Assembly (NCBI RefSeq): GCF_002154335.2
Contig: NZ_MTPX02000035.1
Span: 48,140-112,139, forward strand
Origin: Actinomyces ruminis
GTDB taxonomy: Bacteria > Actinomycetota > Actinomycetes > Actinomycetales > Actinomycetaceae
Direction of reading: 5' to 3'
Length of the DNA stretch: 64,000 nucleotides
Under the pieces are notes generated by a model that was not told the origin of the DNA, did no database searches, and worked only from the letters and a program-made list of their open reading frames with translations. How positions within the stretch are numbered: position 1 is the stretch's first letter; every line of letters starts with the position of its first letter. Made by a program: the position numbers and the translations under genes. Of the stretch, positions 53,855 to 63,288 are shown one piece after another.

Positions 53855-56563
53855 ATGCCCAAGTACGTATACCGCTTCAGCGAGGGAGACAAGGACCAGA
53901 AGGACCTCCTGGGCGGTAAAGGGGCCAACCTCGCCGAGATGACCCGCCTCGGCCTGCCGGTGCCACCCGGCTTCACCATCACCACCGACGCCTGCCGCGC
54001 CTACCTGCGCGACGGCGTCGTCCCCGACGAGCTTGCCGTGCAGGTGACCACTGCCCTGCGGCAGGTCGAGGAGGAGCTCGGTCGCCAGCTGGGCGCCGCC
54101 GAGGACCCGCTGCTCGTCTCCGTGCGCTCGGGCGCCAAGTTCTCGATGCCCGGCATGATGGAGACGGTCCTGAACATCGGCCTGAACGATGCCTCAGTGC
54201 AGGGCCTGGCCGCCGCCTCCGGCGACGAGCGCTTCGCCTGGGACTCCTACCGTCGCCTGATCCAGATGTTCGGCAAGACCGTACTCGACGTCGACGGCGA
54301 TCACTTCTCCGACGCCCTGGACGCCAAGAAGGCCGAGCGCGGGGTCAAGCTCGACTACGAGCTGGACGTGGACGCGCTGAAGGAACTGGTCGAGGAGTAC
54401 AAGGCGATCGTCGCCGCCCACGCCGGCATCGACTTCCCCCAGGACCCGCGCGCCCAGCTGGACATGGCCACCGAGGCCGTCTTCCGCTCCTGGAACACCG
54501 AGCGCGCCCACATCTACCGGCGCCGCGAGAAGATCCCGCACGACCTGGGCACCGCCGTCAACGTGTGCACCATGGTGTTCGGCAACATGGGGGAGACCTC
54601 CGGCACCGGCGTGTGCTTCACCCGCGACCCCTCCACCGGCCGCTCCGGCGTGTACGGCGACTACCTGGTCAACGCCCAGGGGGAGGACGTCGTCGCCGGC
54701 ATCCGCAACACCCTGTCCCTGGCCGACCTCGAGCGCCTGGACCAGACCAGCTACGACGAGCTGCGCGCCGCCATGCGCCGCCTGGAGACCCACTACCGGG
54801 ACCTGTGCGACATCGAGTTCACCATCGAGCGCGGCAAGCTCTGGCTGCTGCAGACCCGCGTCGGCAAGCGCACCGCCGCGGCCGCCTTCCGCGTGGCCAC
54901 CCAGCTGGTGGACGAGAAGCTGATCACCATGGACGAGGCCCTCACCCGCGTCACCGGGGACCAGCTCAACCAGCTGATGTTCCCGCAGTTCGGGGACGAC
55001 TCCGGCCGTGACCTGATCACCCGCGCCATGCCCGCCTCCCCGGGCGCCGCCGTCGGTCACATCGCCTTCGACAACGCCGAGGCCATCGCCCGTGCCGAGG
55101 CCGGCGAGTCCGTCATCCTGGTGCGCCGCGAGACCAACCCCGACGACCTGCCCGGCATGGTCGCCGCCGTCGGCGTGCTCACCGCCCGTGGTGGGAAGAC
55201 CTCCCACGCCGCCGTGGTCGCCCGCGGCATGGGCAAGACCTGCGTGTGTGGTGCGGAGGCCCTGGACATCGACGTCGAGTCCCGGACCGTGCGTGTGGCC
55301 GGGCGGGAGACCCCGCTGACCAGCGACGACGTCATTGCCATCGACGGCGCCACCGGTGAGGTGTTCCTGGGCGAGGTCGCCGTCGTCGACTCCCCAGTCA
55401 TGACCTACCTGCGCCGCGGCCTGGACGAGGCGCTGGACACGGCCGGTGACGTCGACACGCGCGAACTGATCACCAGTGTGGACCGCATCATGCGGCGGGC
55501 AGACGAGGTGCGTCGCCTGCAGGTGCGCGCGAACGCCGACACCCCCGACGACGCCCGCCATGCCATCCACCGTGGCGCCCAGGGTGTGGGGCTGTGCCGT
55601 ACCGAGCACATGTTCCTCGGTGAGCGCAAGCAGCTGGTTCAGAATCTCATCCTGGCCACCGACGACGCCGCGCGGGAGGCTGCCCTGGCCGCCCTGCTGC
55701 CGCTGCAGAAGAGCGACTTCGTGCAGATGCTTCAGACGATGGACGGCAAGCCCATGACGGTGCGCCTGATCGACCCGCCACTGCACGAGTTCCTGCCCGA
55801 CCTGACAGAGCTGAGTGTGAAGGTCGCTGTAGACCGCGAGCGCGGCACCCTGGACCCGGCCGATGAGGACCTGCTGAACGTGGTGCGCCGCAACCACGAG
55901 GCTAACCCGATGCTCGGCCTGCGCGGCGTGCGGCTGCTGCTGACCATGCCCGGCCTGATCGAGCTGCAGGTGCGGGCCATCGCCGAGGCCGCCGTCGAGC
56001 GGCTCAAGGCCGGTGGCGATCCCCGCCCGGAGGTGATGATCCCGCTGATCGGATCGGTGCGGGAGCTGCAGCTGGCCCGGGAGCGCGCGGAGGCGGTGCT
56101 GGCGGAGGTCTCCGCCGAGTCCGGCTACGAACTGAACTTCCCGATCGGCTGCATGATCGAGCTGCCGCGGGCGGCCGTCACCGCCGCACACATCGCCGAA
56201 GAGGCGGACTTCTTCTCCTTCGGCACCAACGACCTGACCCAGACCACGTGGGGTTTCTCCCGTGACGACGTGGAGGCCTCCTTCGTGGGCCGCTACATCG
56301 AGGCGGGCATCTTCGGCACCTCCCCGTTCGAGTCCATCGACGTCGACGGCGTGGGCGGCATGGTGCGGCTGGGCGTCGACGGCGGACGGTCTACCAAGCC
56401 GGGCATGAAGATGGGCGTATGCGGCGAGCACGGTGGCGACCCCGATTCCATCGCCTTCTTCCACCGGGCCGGCCTGGACTACGTGTCCTGCTCGCCCTAC
56501 CGCGTGCCGGTGGCGCGCCTGGAGGCGGGCCGAGCCGCGGTGCTGGCGCCGACGGCGGAGTGA
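53855..56563 (+). CDS. ppdK: Pyruvate, phosphate dikinase
   Basis: 902 residues, intact. The N-terminal nucleotide-binding part (LLGGKGANLAEMTRLGLPVP), swivelling domain with the phospho-His in GGKTSHAAVVARGMGK, and C-terminal PEP/pyruvate barrel ending in FSFGTNDLTQTTWGF and CGEHGGDP are present. It interconverts pyruvate, ATP and phosphate with PEP, AMP and pyrophosphate, and in fermentative Actinomycetaceae may serve glycolysis using pyrophosphate. A GAAAGAGGCGA site precedes the ATG. Confidence 0.96.
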   Translation: MPKYVYRFSEGDKDQKDLLGGKGANLAEMTRLGLPVPPGFTITTDACRAYLRDGVVPDELAVQVTTALRQVEEELGRQLGAAEDPLLVSVRSGAKFSMPGMMETVLNIGLNDASVQGLAAASGDERFAWDSYRRLIQMFGKTVLDVDGDHFSDALDAKKAERGVKLDYELDVDALKELVEEYKAIVAAHAGIDFPQDPRAQLDMATEAVFRSWNTERAHIYRRREKIPHDLGTAVNVCTMVFGNMGETSGTGVCFTRDPSTGRSGVYGDYLVNAQGEDVVAGIRNTLSLADLERLDQTSYDELRAAMRRLETHYRDLCDIEFTIERGKLWLLQTRVGKRTAAAAFRVATQLVDEKLITMDEALTRVTGDQLNQLMFPQFGDDSGRDLITRAMPASPGAAVGHIAFDNAEAIARAEAGESVILVRRETNPDDLPGMVAAVGVLTARGGKTSHAAVVARGMGKTCVCGAEALDIDVESRTVRVAGRETPLTSDDVIAIDGATGEVFLGEVAVVDSPVMTYLRRGLDEALDTAGDVDTRELITSVDRIMRRADEVRRLQVRANADTPDDARHAIHRGAQGVGLCRTEHMFLGERKQLVQNLILATDDAAREAALAALLPLQKSDFVQMLQTMDGKPMTVRLIDPPLHEFLPDLTELSVKVAVDRERGTLDPADEDLLNVVRRNHEANPMLGLRGVRLLLTMPGLIELQVRAIAEAAVERLKAGGDPRPEVMIPLIGSVRELQLARERAEAVLAEVSAESGYELNFPIGCMIELPRAAVTAAHIAEEADFFSFGTNDLTQTTWGFSRDDVEASFVGRYIEAGIFGTSPFESIDVDGVGGMVRLGVDGGRSTKPGMKMGVCGEHGGDPDSIAFFHRAGLDYVSCSPYRVPVARLEAGRAAVLAPTAE

Positions 56564-56899
56564 CCTCGAGCTTTCGCCTCCTGATACGAACTTTTGCACC
56601 CTGGTGTACGGCAGTTTCCCGCACACCAGGGTGCAAAAGTTCGTAGTAGGGAGCATTCGGGCGTCTGAGGCGAGACACCGGCTGGGTGGGGCAGGGCAGC
56701 CCTCAGGCCGGCTGCTGCGTTGGTGACGTCGGCAACGTGCGGCACGTGCGGGGCGGGGTCCTGACACGCTGCGTGCAGACCGCCGAGCATCCCGCGAGCC
56801 GAAGGGCCTTCATCCGGAGGTGCTGTCACCTGTTCGTTGCGGTACAGTGATAGCGATGCGACGTCACACCCGAGATGGCGCGGATCCCTGGAGGAAGAA
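56564..56899. other. Intergenic region between ppdK and the WXG array
   Basis: 336 bases. The first 80 hold a partial and a full hairpin element. The rest includes GTTCGTTGCGGTACAGTGAT near 56835, which could contain promoter boxes for the WXG operon. GGAGGAAGAA is the ribosome site before GTG 56900. Confidence 0.5.
56585..56645. repeat. Long intergenic hairpin element, copy A
   Basis: Perfect 23-bp arms at 56585-56607 and 56623-56645 (core CGAACTTTTGCACCCTGGTG) around a 15-base loop. A decayed start of another copy, GAGCTTTCGCCTCCTGA, sits just before it at about 56568. It matches copy B at 30221 in sequence, length and layout. Confidence 0.75.
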
Positions 56900-57169
56900 G
56901 TGTCTGAGAAGGAAAAGCTCACAGAGCTGAAGGAATATGTTGATCGTAAGAACTGTGACATAGACCTGGTGAACCCGTACGCGTGCACTATTGTGGAGGG
57001 GCTGCACGGCTGGGTAAACGCGTCCGACACCTGGGAGGGCCCGCTGGCGGATGAAGAGGCTGAATTAACAAAGACCAATATCGATGCGTTGATTGCAGTA
57101 TTCGCCGGCCTCAGTGACGATCTCGCGACAGCAATAGCGAACGCGGAAAGCGATGATGAGGGCAGCTGA
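56900..57169 (+). CDS. Small WXG100-like protein
   Basis: GTG 56900 with a good GGAGGAA site gives 89 residues. Two helical halves flank the turn DTWEGPLAD, with W45-E46-G47 at mid-protein as in ESAT-6/WXG100 proteins, and the length is right for that family. The C-terminus is acidic. It directly precedes a large protein with a helical N-terminus, the usual arrangement for a type VII secretion partner. No secretion ATPase gene is in the window, so secretion itself is inferred. Confidence 0.6.
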   Translation: MSEKEKLTELKEYVDRKNCDIDLVNPYACTIVEGLHGWVNASDTWEGPLADEEAELTKTNIDALIAVFAGLSDDLATAIANAESDDEGS

Positions 57170-57229
57170 CATACAGTCGGAATGTCAGAGGTTCCAACCG
57201 GTCGCTACCGAGGAAGGGGAAGGGCAATA

Positions 57230-59337
57230 ATGACGAAGGTCTCCCTCAACGCTGAGAAACTAGAAACAGCCATTGCTAAAATCCGTAAGGTTGCCACTGA
57301 CGCCGAGGGTGCCAGGACTTCCATCAATTTCCAGTTTAACAGTGCTGAAGTCACTCTCTCCGAGAGCAACTTCAGTCCGGACGCGTCGTCTGCTATTGAA
57401 AACCTGAACCTCAGGGCAGACGAGATTGAGTCCTGTAAGAATGAGATCGTGCGCCTGAATGAGTCCGGCATTGCGAGCATGAACGCGGACGGCGTCATTA
57501 CTTATGACCTGCCGGACACCGTGACGATTAACTCGTCTGAGGATCTCAGCTCGGTGGTGCAGGCGGAGATCGATGCGGAGAAGGTGAAGAATGCGGATCC
57601 TGATGAGTTGCTGGACCTGATGAACGGATCGGTGGCGGAGCATCAGGATGACGATGTATATGCCGCTGCCTTCGCCGACGCATGGGGCCTGAGGGGATGG
57701 TGGACTTGGCGTATACGATCAATCAGCAGCGGCAGTCGCAGCTTGAGAGTGTTCCCGGCTATGATCCGAACGATCCCGATACCGACTACGGCGTCCGCTG
57801 GGACCGGACCAACGATGCGTGGTTGTCTGCTCAGGCGACGCTGTCGATCTGCTTTGGCACTGCTACGAATTCTTCGGCCTGGACTCCGAAGCACCGCTCG
57901 GACTACGCCGAAGAACTGGCCGGGCTAGTCACGGATGAAGATCAGCCCTACTACATGCCGCTCGGCTTCAACCTGCTGCTGGAAGGGGCTAATCGGACGG
58001 CGGCGAATACGGCTGAGCTGGATGGCGAGGCTGCGCAGGCCGGTGGGGTGTTCAGCAAGTACTTCCTGCAGGATCTGGGGAATGCGATACAGGCGCATGA
58101 GAAGACCAGCGAAGGTTACCCGGCGTGGCGGGAGATGATGCTGAAGACGTCTTCGCCCGAGGGGAGTATAGGTGATTGGGATCCGATGGCCGGGATTCTG
58201 ACTGCGATGGGGCGGCAGCCTGATGCGGCTTTGGACTTCCTGGCGCCGCCGGTTGATGACCGTGCTACTGAACAGACCGTGAAGGTTGACGGGACTACTT
58301 GGGAGTGGCTGCAGGGACGTGCCTGGGACTCGACTAGTTTTGAGGCGCTGACCGCAGCTTTCGCGGGTGCGTCGGAGCATCGGCAGCTGACGACGGGGAC
58401 GAAGGACGAGCGCGCTGCGTGGATCACGGAGCAGGCAGTTGTCGACATGGCCGGGCGCAAGGACGGCCTGTGGACTAATACCTCGCGGCAGAACGCGGCC
58501 GTGGTACTGGCCAACTCCATGCAGGAGATAGACGAGTCCGCCAATGAAACTGAGAATTCGAGAAAGGACTCGGCATTCAACGGCAGCTTGCCCGCCGGTT
58601 GGGAGGGCTACCATCCGGAAGAGGTAAAGAAGCTCCTGCAGGAGACACTAAAGGATGATGTCGCGCTGCAGACCGTATCCGACGCGGCAGGCAGATACAC
58701 GTCTTCGCGAATGGATAGCTCATTGGATGAGCTCGCCGCGGATGCCGGATACCAAGAGGCATATGACCAGGTTGCACAAACGAGACGCATTGACGGCCAA
58801 CTACTCGGATATATCCAGGGTGCTGCAGAGAAGGGGCGCGGCGACGCTGCTGCCGAGAAGGACGCGACAAACCAAATGATCCTAAACGCCTTCGGCAAAG
58901 GGCTGAGCTTCATTCCGGGACCGCAGTCCGCGGTGGCCGGGAAGGCTCTAAGCATAGCGGAGTCTTACGCGCTCGATGCGGCTGGCGATGCTCTACCGTC
59001 AAATGCGCAGCAGGCCCAGAACGAGGCGATCGACATGCAGAAAGAGGCTGAGCAGCGTCTTATGGTAGAGACGTATGTCAAGCTAGATCAACGGGGCTTC
59101 TTGCCGCCCGGTGCGTATGAGGATGAAGACGGCGCGCCGTACACGGACAAGGATTGGATGAAGCCGGACCGTGAGGGAAAACTACATATTGACGCAGACA
59201 CTATATATTCAAGCCCTGACAACATGAGAGAGTTCACCGGCTGGATCAACAATGATCCGGACGTCTCCAAGGTTTCACGTGATGCTCGAGAATCCACGGC
59301 GGGGTTTAATGAAGGAGTGAAAAGGGGGAAAGGATAA
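57230..59337 (+). CDS. Large DUF6571-like protein with WXG-like N-terminus (one frameshift)
   Basis: ATG 57230; about 702 residues after restoring one C near 57680 (FADAMGPEGM, confirmed by the paralogue FSDVMGPEGM). Residues 1-110 are helical and may form a WXG/LXG-like export domain. The rest is a conserved body with SICFGTATNSSAWTPKHRSD, WDPMAGILTAMGRQPDAALD, VDGTTWEWLQGRAWDSTSFE and LPPGAYEDEDG near the end. I associate it with DUF6571 from memory, with modest certainty. No catalytic motif is seen. Its stop overlaps the lipoprotein start (TAATG). Confidence 0.6.
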
Positions 59338-60002
59338 TGCAAAAGTCGCTCAATGGCGGTTCGCGGAAGTTCGTTCGTTTGGCGCTGGTTTTGATAGCCG
59401 TTGGGGTTCCGGGTTGCGTGAGTGGTTGTAGCGGTGATTCGGTTGCGGGCCCGTACTGTGGGTTGATTGCGGAGGAGGATGTGAGTCCTATTGTGGGTCG
59501 TGTGACGGAGGTCGAGGAAGGGGTTAGTGGGGTGTTCTATTGTAGTATTGAAGGTGAGCGGGCTGTACTGGTTGCGAGCGGTACGGACGACTCGTGGGTT
59601 TCGTTTGGGCGTTACGGCAATAACGCATTTACGACGTTGGAGGCGATCACTGGGGGTGAGGGGCGCGAAGTTCCGGGGACGGATGCGCGTGTCTTCTCCT
59701 ATCTTGGGCCGACCCCAAACCATCCGGATGCTTATGCGTATTGGTTGGAGGGTCGCGCCGGGTTTGCCATGTACACGGTGATTGCCGAGGATGCTGACGA
59801 GTCGACGGCTGCGGCGTTGGAGGAGTTGGTGATCAAGTATGCGCCGCAGGTGCTGGATGGTGTAGCTTCGCGTACTGAGGATCCCGGTCGTAACCGTGAT
59901 GATCCGGCTACGGGCACTCCCAGTCCCGAGCCGTCTGCCGCACCGACCGCAGACTCGTCCAGTGGGGCTGTGCCCATGTCCACTGAATCGCCCGAGCACT
60001 GA
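59337..60002 (+). CDS. Lipoprotein, paralogue of the next gene's N-terminus
   Basis: 221 residues. The hydrophobic signal ends in VSGC, a good lipobox. The domain covers about residues 30-185, with GPYCGLIAEEDVSPIVGRV, NNAFTTLEAITGGEGREVPG and NHPDAYAYWLEGRAGF, and is followed by a Pro/Ser/Thr-rich tail. The next gene begins with a close copy of this protein. Coupled to the large protein upstream, it could be a receptor, chaperone or immunity partner. Function unknown. Confidence 0.7.
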   Translation: MQKSLNGGSRKFVRLALVLIAVGVPGCVSGCSGDSVAGPYCGLIAEEDVSPIVGRVTEVEEGVSGVFYCSIEGERAVLVASGTDDSWVSFGRYGNNAFTTLEAITGGEGREVPGTDARVFSYLGPTPNHPDAYAYWLEGRAGFAMYTVIAEDADESTAAALEELVIKYAPQVLDGVASRTEDPGRNRDDPATGTPSPEPSAAPTADSSSGAVPMSTESPEH

Positions 60003-60004
60003 CA

Positions 60005-62483
60005 ATGTTTTCGCCTAGGTTAAGCCGTTTGGTGCCGCTTCGCTCGGTTCTAGTGGTGTTGCTTATGGTTGCATCGGTGGGTTGCGTGAGCGGATGTGCT
60101 GGTGATTCGGTTGTGGGTCCGTATTGTGGTGTTTTTGAGCAGGATGATGTCACGTCTATCGTGGGTCGGGTGGAAAGTGTTGAAGATGAACGTTCTAGCG
60201 TGATGGGCTGTCGGATTCATGGTGAGCGCGGCATACTTGTCGCTTCCAGTACTACTGACTCGTGGGTCGGGTTCGGTCAGAACGGCAATAATGCGTTCAC
60301 TACGTTGGAAACGATTACTGGGGGCGAGGGGCGTGAGATTCCGGGGACGGATGCGCGTGTCTTCTCTTATCTCGACTCCGACCCAAACCATCCGGATGCT
60401 TATGCTTATTGGTTGGAGGGTCGTTCCGGGTTCACGATGTACACCGTGGTTGCCGAGGATGCTGATGAGTCGACGGTGGCGGCGTTGGAGGAGTTGGTGA
60501 TTAAGTACGCGTCGCAGGTGCTGGATGGGGTGTCATCGCGTACGGAGGACCCTGGTCCCAACTGGAATGATCCGGCCGATGCTGCTCCCAGCGCTGAACC
60601 GACTGCATTCGCCACTGCTGAGCAGACCGCAGCGGTCGCGGCGAGTGCGGATTCATCGGACCGGGCTCGAAGCGAAGCGGAGGATGCGAAGAACGCCAAG
60701 CCCGATGAACTGCTGGAACTGATTAATGGCTCGGTGGCAGACCATCAGAATGATGAGGTCTACGCCGCAGCGTTCTCCGACGTCATGGGGCCTGAGGGCA
60801 TGGCGGAACTGGCCTATGCGATCAATCAGCGGCGGTTGCAGCAGACTGAGAACCTCTCCGCTTACGATCCGAATGATCCCGACGCCGAATACGCGACCCG
60901 TTGGGACCGGACCAACGATGCGTGGTTGTCCGCTCAGGCGACGCTGTCGATCTGTTTCGGCACCGCGACGAACTCCTCGGCCTGGACTCCACAGCATCGC
61001 TCGGACTACGCCGAGAAACTGAGCGGGCTAGTCACAGACGAGGCTCAGCCTACTACATGCCGCTCGGCTTCAACCTGCTGCTGTCGGGAGCCAACCGGTC
61101 GGCGACGAACATACTGACCTTGGTGGGGCGCTGGCGACCGCTGGCGGGGTGTTCAATGACTACTTCCTCCAGGACCTGGGGTATGCGTTACGAGCACACG
61201 AGCAGGCCAGCGATGATCTGCCGGCGTGGCAGTCGCAGCGGATGAAAGCGTCACCTCCCGAAGGCGCTTGGGGCGCCTGGGATCCGATGGCCGGGATTCT
61301 GACTGCGATGGGGCGGCAGCCTGATGCGGCTTTGGATTTCCTGGCGCCGGCGGTTGATGGCCGTGCTACCGAGCAGACGGTAGAGGTTGACGGGACTACT
61401 TGGGAGTGGCTGCAGGGACGCGAGTGGGACTCGACTAGTTTTGAGGCACTGAGCGCAGCCTTTGCGGGTGCGTCGGAGCGTCGGCAGCTGACCACGGGGA
61501 CGAAGGATGAGCGTGCTGCGTGGATCACGGAGCAGGCTGTGGTTGACATGGCCGGGCGTAAGGACGGCCTGTGGACGGACACTTCGCGACAGAACGTGGC
61601 CGTGGTACTGGCCAACTCCATGCAGGAGGTAGACGAGGCCGCCAATAAAGGCGGGCAACGATCTGCGGAGGCGTCCGATTTCAACGCCTCCATGCCTGCG
61701 GGCTGGGAGGAAGGTCACAGATACGAGGTTCGGTCCTTGTTGCAGGAGACGCTAAAGGATGATGTCGCGCTGCAGACCGTCTCCGCCGCGGCGGGGCGAT
61801 ATACCTCACTGCGCCTCGACGATGCGCTGGATACGCTGCCCGCCGACTCCGATGACTCGCAAGACGCGGGCAAGTCGACTCTGAAGGACGCGAGTGCCCT
61901 GGTCCTTCAGAAGCTTCACCCCGACGGCCGTCTGCTTGGTTACATTCAGGGCGCCGCGGAGAAAGGCCGCGGTGATGAGGGAGAGCAGCTGGATGCGACA
62001 AACCAGATGCTCCTCAATGCCTTCGACGACGGGGTGTACTCCACCGCCGATGCCGTTGCCGGCACCGCCGGGCCTGCTTGGGGCGGTATGGCGCGGCAGA
62101 CCGCGCAGTCCTACGCTGTGGCCGCGCTGCAGAATCCCATTGTCGGCGCACCTGACCGGAGTGACGTGCAGGAGTTCGGAATGTCAGAGGCGGTGAGGCT
62201 GCACTTTCTGGTGGAGGCGTACTCCAAGCTCGATGAACGAGAACTGCTTCCACCCGGCGCCTACGAGAACGTAGATGGCAAGCCCTACACCATCTACGCA
62301 TGGATGAAACAGGACTCCACCGGGGCTCCTCATCTCGACGCCGCGGTGCTGTTGTCCGACTCGGACAACATGCCTCAGTTCGCAAGCTGGCTACTCGATC
62401 CCGATCTTGCCGGAGTGACCATTCGCCACGGTGTGCCGGCAGTAACGGCGTTTGAAGTGGGCCACGATGCGGGCGGAGTATGA
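60005..62483 (+). CDS. Chimeric protein: lipoprotein domain fused to DUF6571-like domain (two frameshifts)
   Basis: About 826 residues after restoring bases near 61050 and 61112. Residues 1-195 copy the preceding lipoprotein (VSGC lipobox, GPYCGVFEQDDVTSIVGRV, NHPDAYAYWLEGRSGF). After an Ala/Ser linker the frame enters KPDELLELINGSVADHQ and runs through a second copy of the large body, with VDGTTWEWLQGREWDSTSFE and GTKDERAAWITEQAVVDMAG nearly identical to gene 57230. The fusion point is in one frame, away from both shifts, so the joining is real. The large domain would be tethered outside the cell. Confidence 0.68.
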
Positions 62484-62550
62484 ATGCGGCCCTGTACGGC
62501 CACTGCGCCATCCGGCCGCCCAGTACAGAGCGCGACCCGGCGGGTGGTCC

Positions 62551-63081
62551 TCAGGCCGGCTGCGGCTGGCGGAACCTGTCCCAACTCGTCAGCAGATTGA
62601 AGGCCGCGGCGATACCCAGCACGATGACCACCATGTTGCTGCCGGGGCTTGCCAGCACCAGGCGCTGCGGGGTGACAAGCAGGTCGGCCACGAGCACCGC
62701 GGCCAGCGCCACATTCGCTACGACGACGCCGGGTCTCACCCGCCACCGCAGCCGCGAGCCGAAGTAGCCGCAGTCGGCCTCGATGCCGCGCGCGAGCACA
62801 CTGGCCGAGGCGCCGGCCAGCGCCAGTAGCAGGATTGCGGCGATGACTTCCGTGATGGGCAGGCGCCCGCCCAGCACCAGGCAGCCCGCCAAGAACAGTT
62901 CGACCGCGGGCAGGGCGATCGCCACGGCCCGCGGGCCTCGTCCGGGGAGTAGGCGGTAACCGGCGACGTCGGCCACCTGCAGCTCCCGTGGGGCGGCGCG
63001 CTTCGCGTAGGCGCTTACGGTCAGCAGCAGGCCGATCAGGATCCGACCCGCCGCGAGTGCCAATGGGACAGTCGGGGACAC
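62551..63081 (-). CDS. MauE/DoxX-like membrane protein
   Basis: GTG 63081, ten bases after AAGGAG, gives 176 residues; GTG 63090 is too close to the site. Four membrane segments and the motif EADCGYFGSRL resemble MauE-family redox membrane proteins, whose motif is usually CGCFG; one Cys is replaced by Tyr here. These proteins help disulfide chemistry or thioredoxin-like partners. Convergent with the chimeric gene. Confidence 0.68.
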   Translation of the reverse strand: MSPTVPLALAAGRILIGLLLTVSAYAKRAAPRELQVADVAGYRLLPGRGPRAVAIALPAVELFLAGCLVLGGRLPITEVIAAILLLALAGASASVLARGIEADCGYFGSRLRWRVRPGVVVANVALAAVLVADLLVTPQRLVLASPGSNMVVIVLGIAAAFNLLTSWDRFRQPQPA

Positions 63082-63288
63082 GGGACTCACGCTCCTTCTG
63101 CGGCGCGCTGTGCGTGCATCCACGCAATGCGAGCCGCGTTGTGACGGTAGTCTCAGGATGCGCGATATTCGCACACAGGTCAATGCTCAGGCCACACAAA
63201 CTTGTCCCTTGCGGGAAGCTCCCGGTCCCGCGATGCCAGGGCCCACCACCCCCTGCCACCGCTCGGAGACCTCTGCCAGAATCGGCGC

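Noticed and set aside
54194..56767. An 857-codon open frame antisense to ppdK
   Set aside because: It mirrors ppdK codon structure in high-GC DNA, has Gly/Val/His-rich composition and no recognisable domain or ribosome site.
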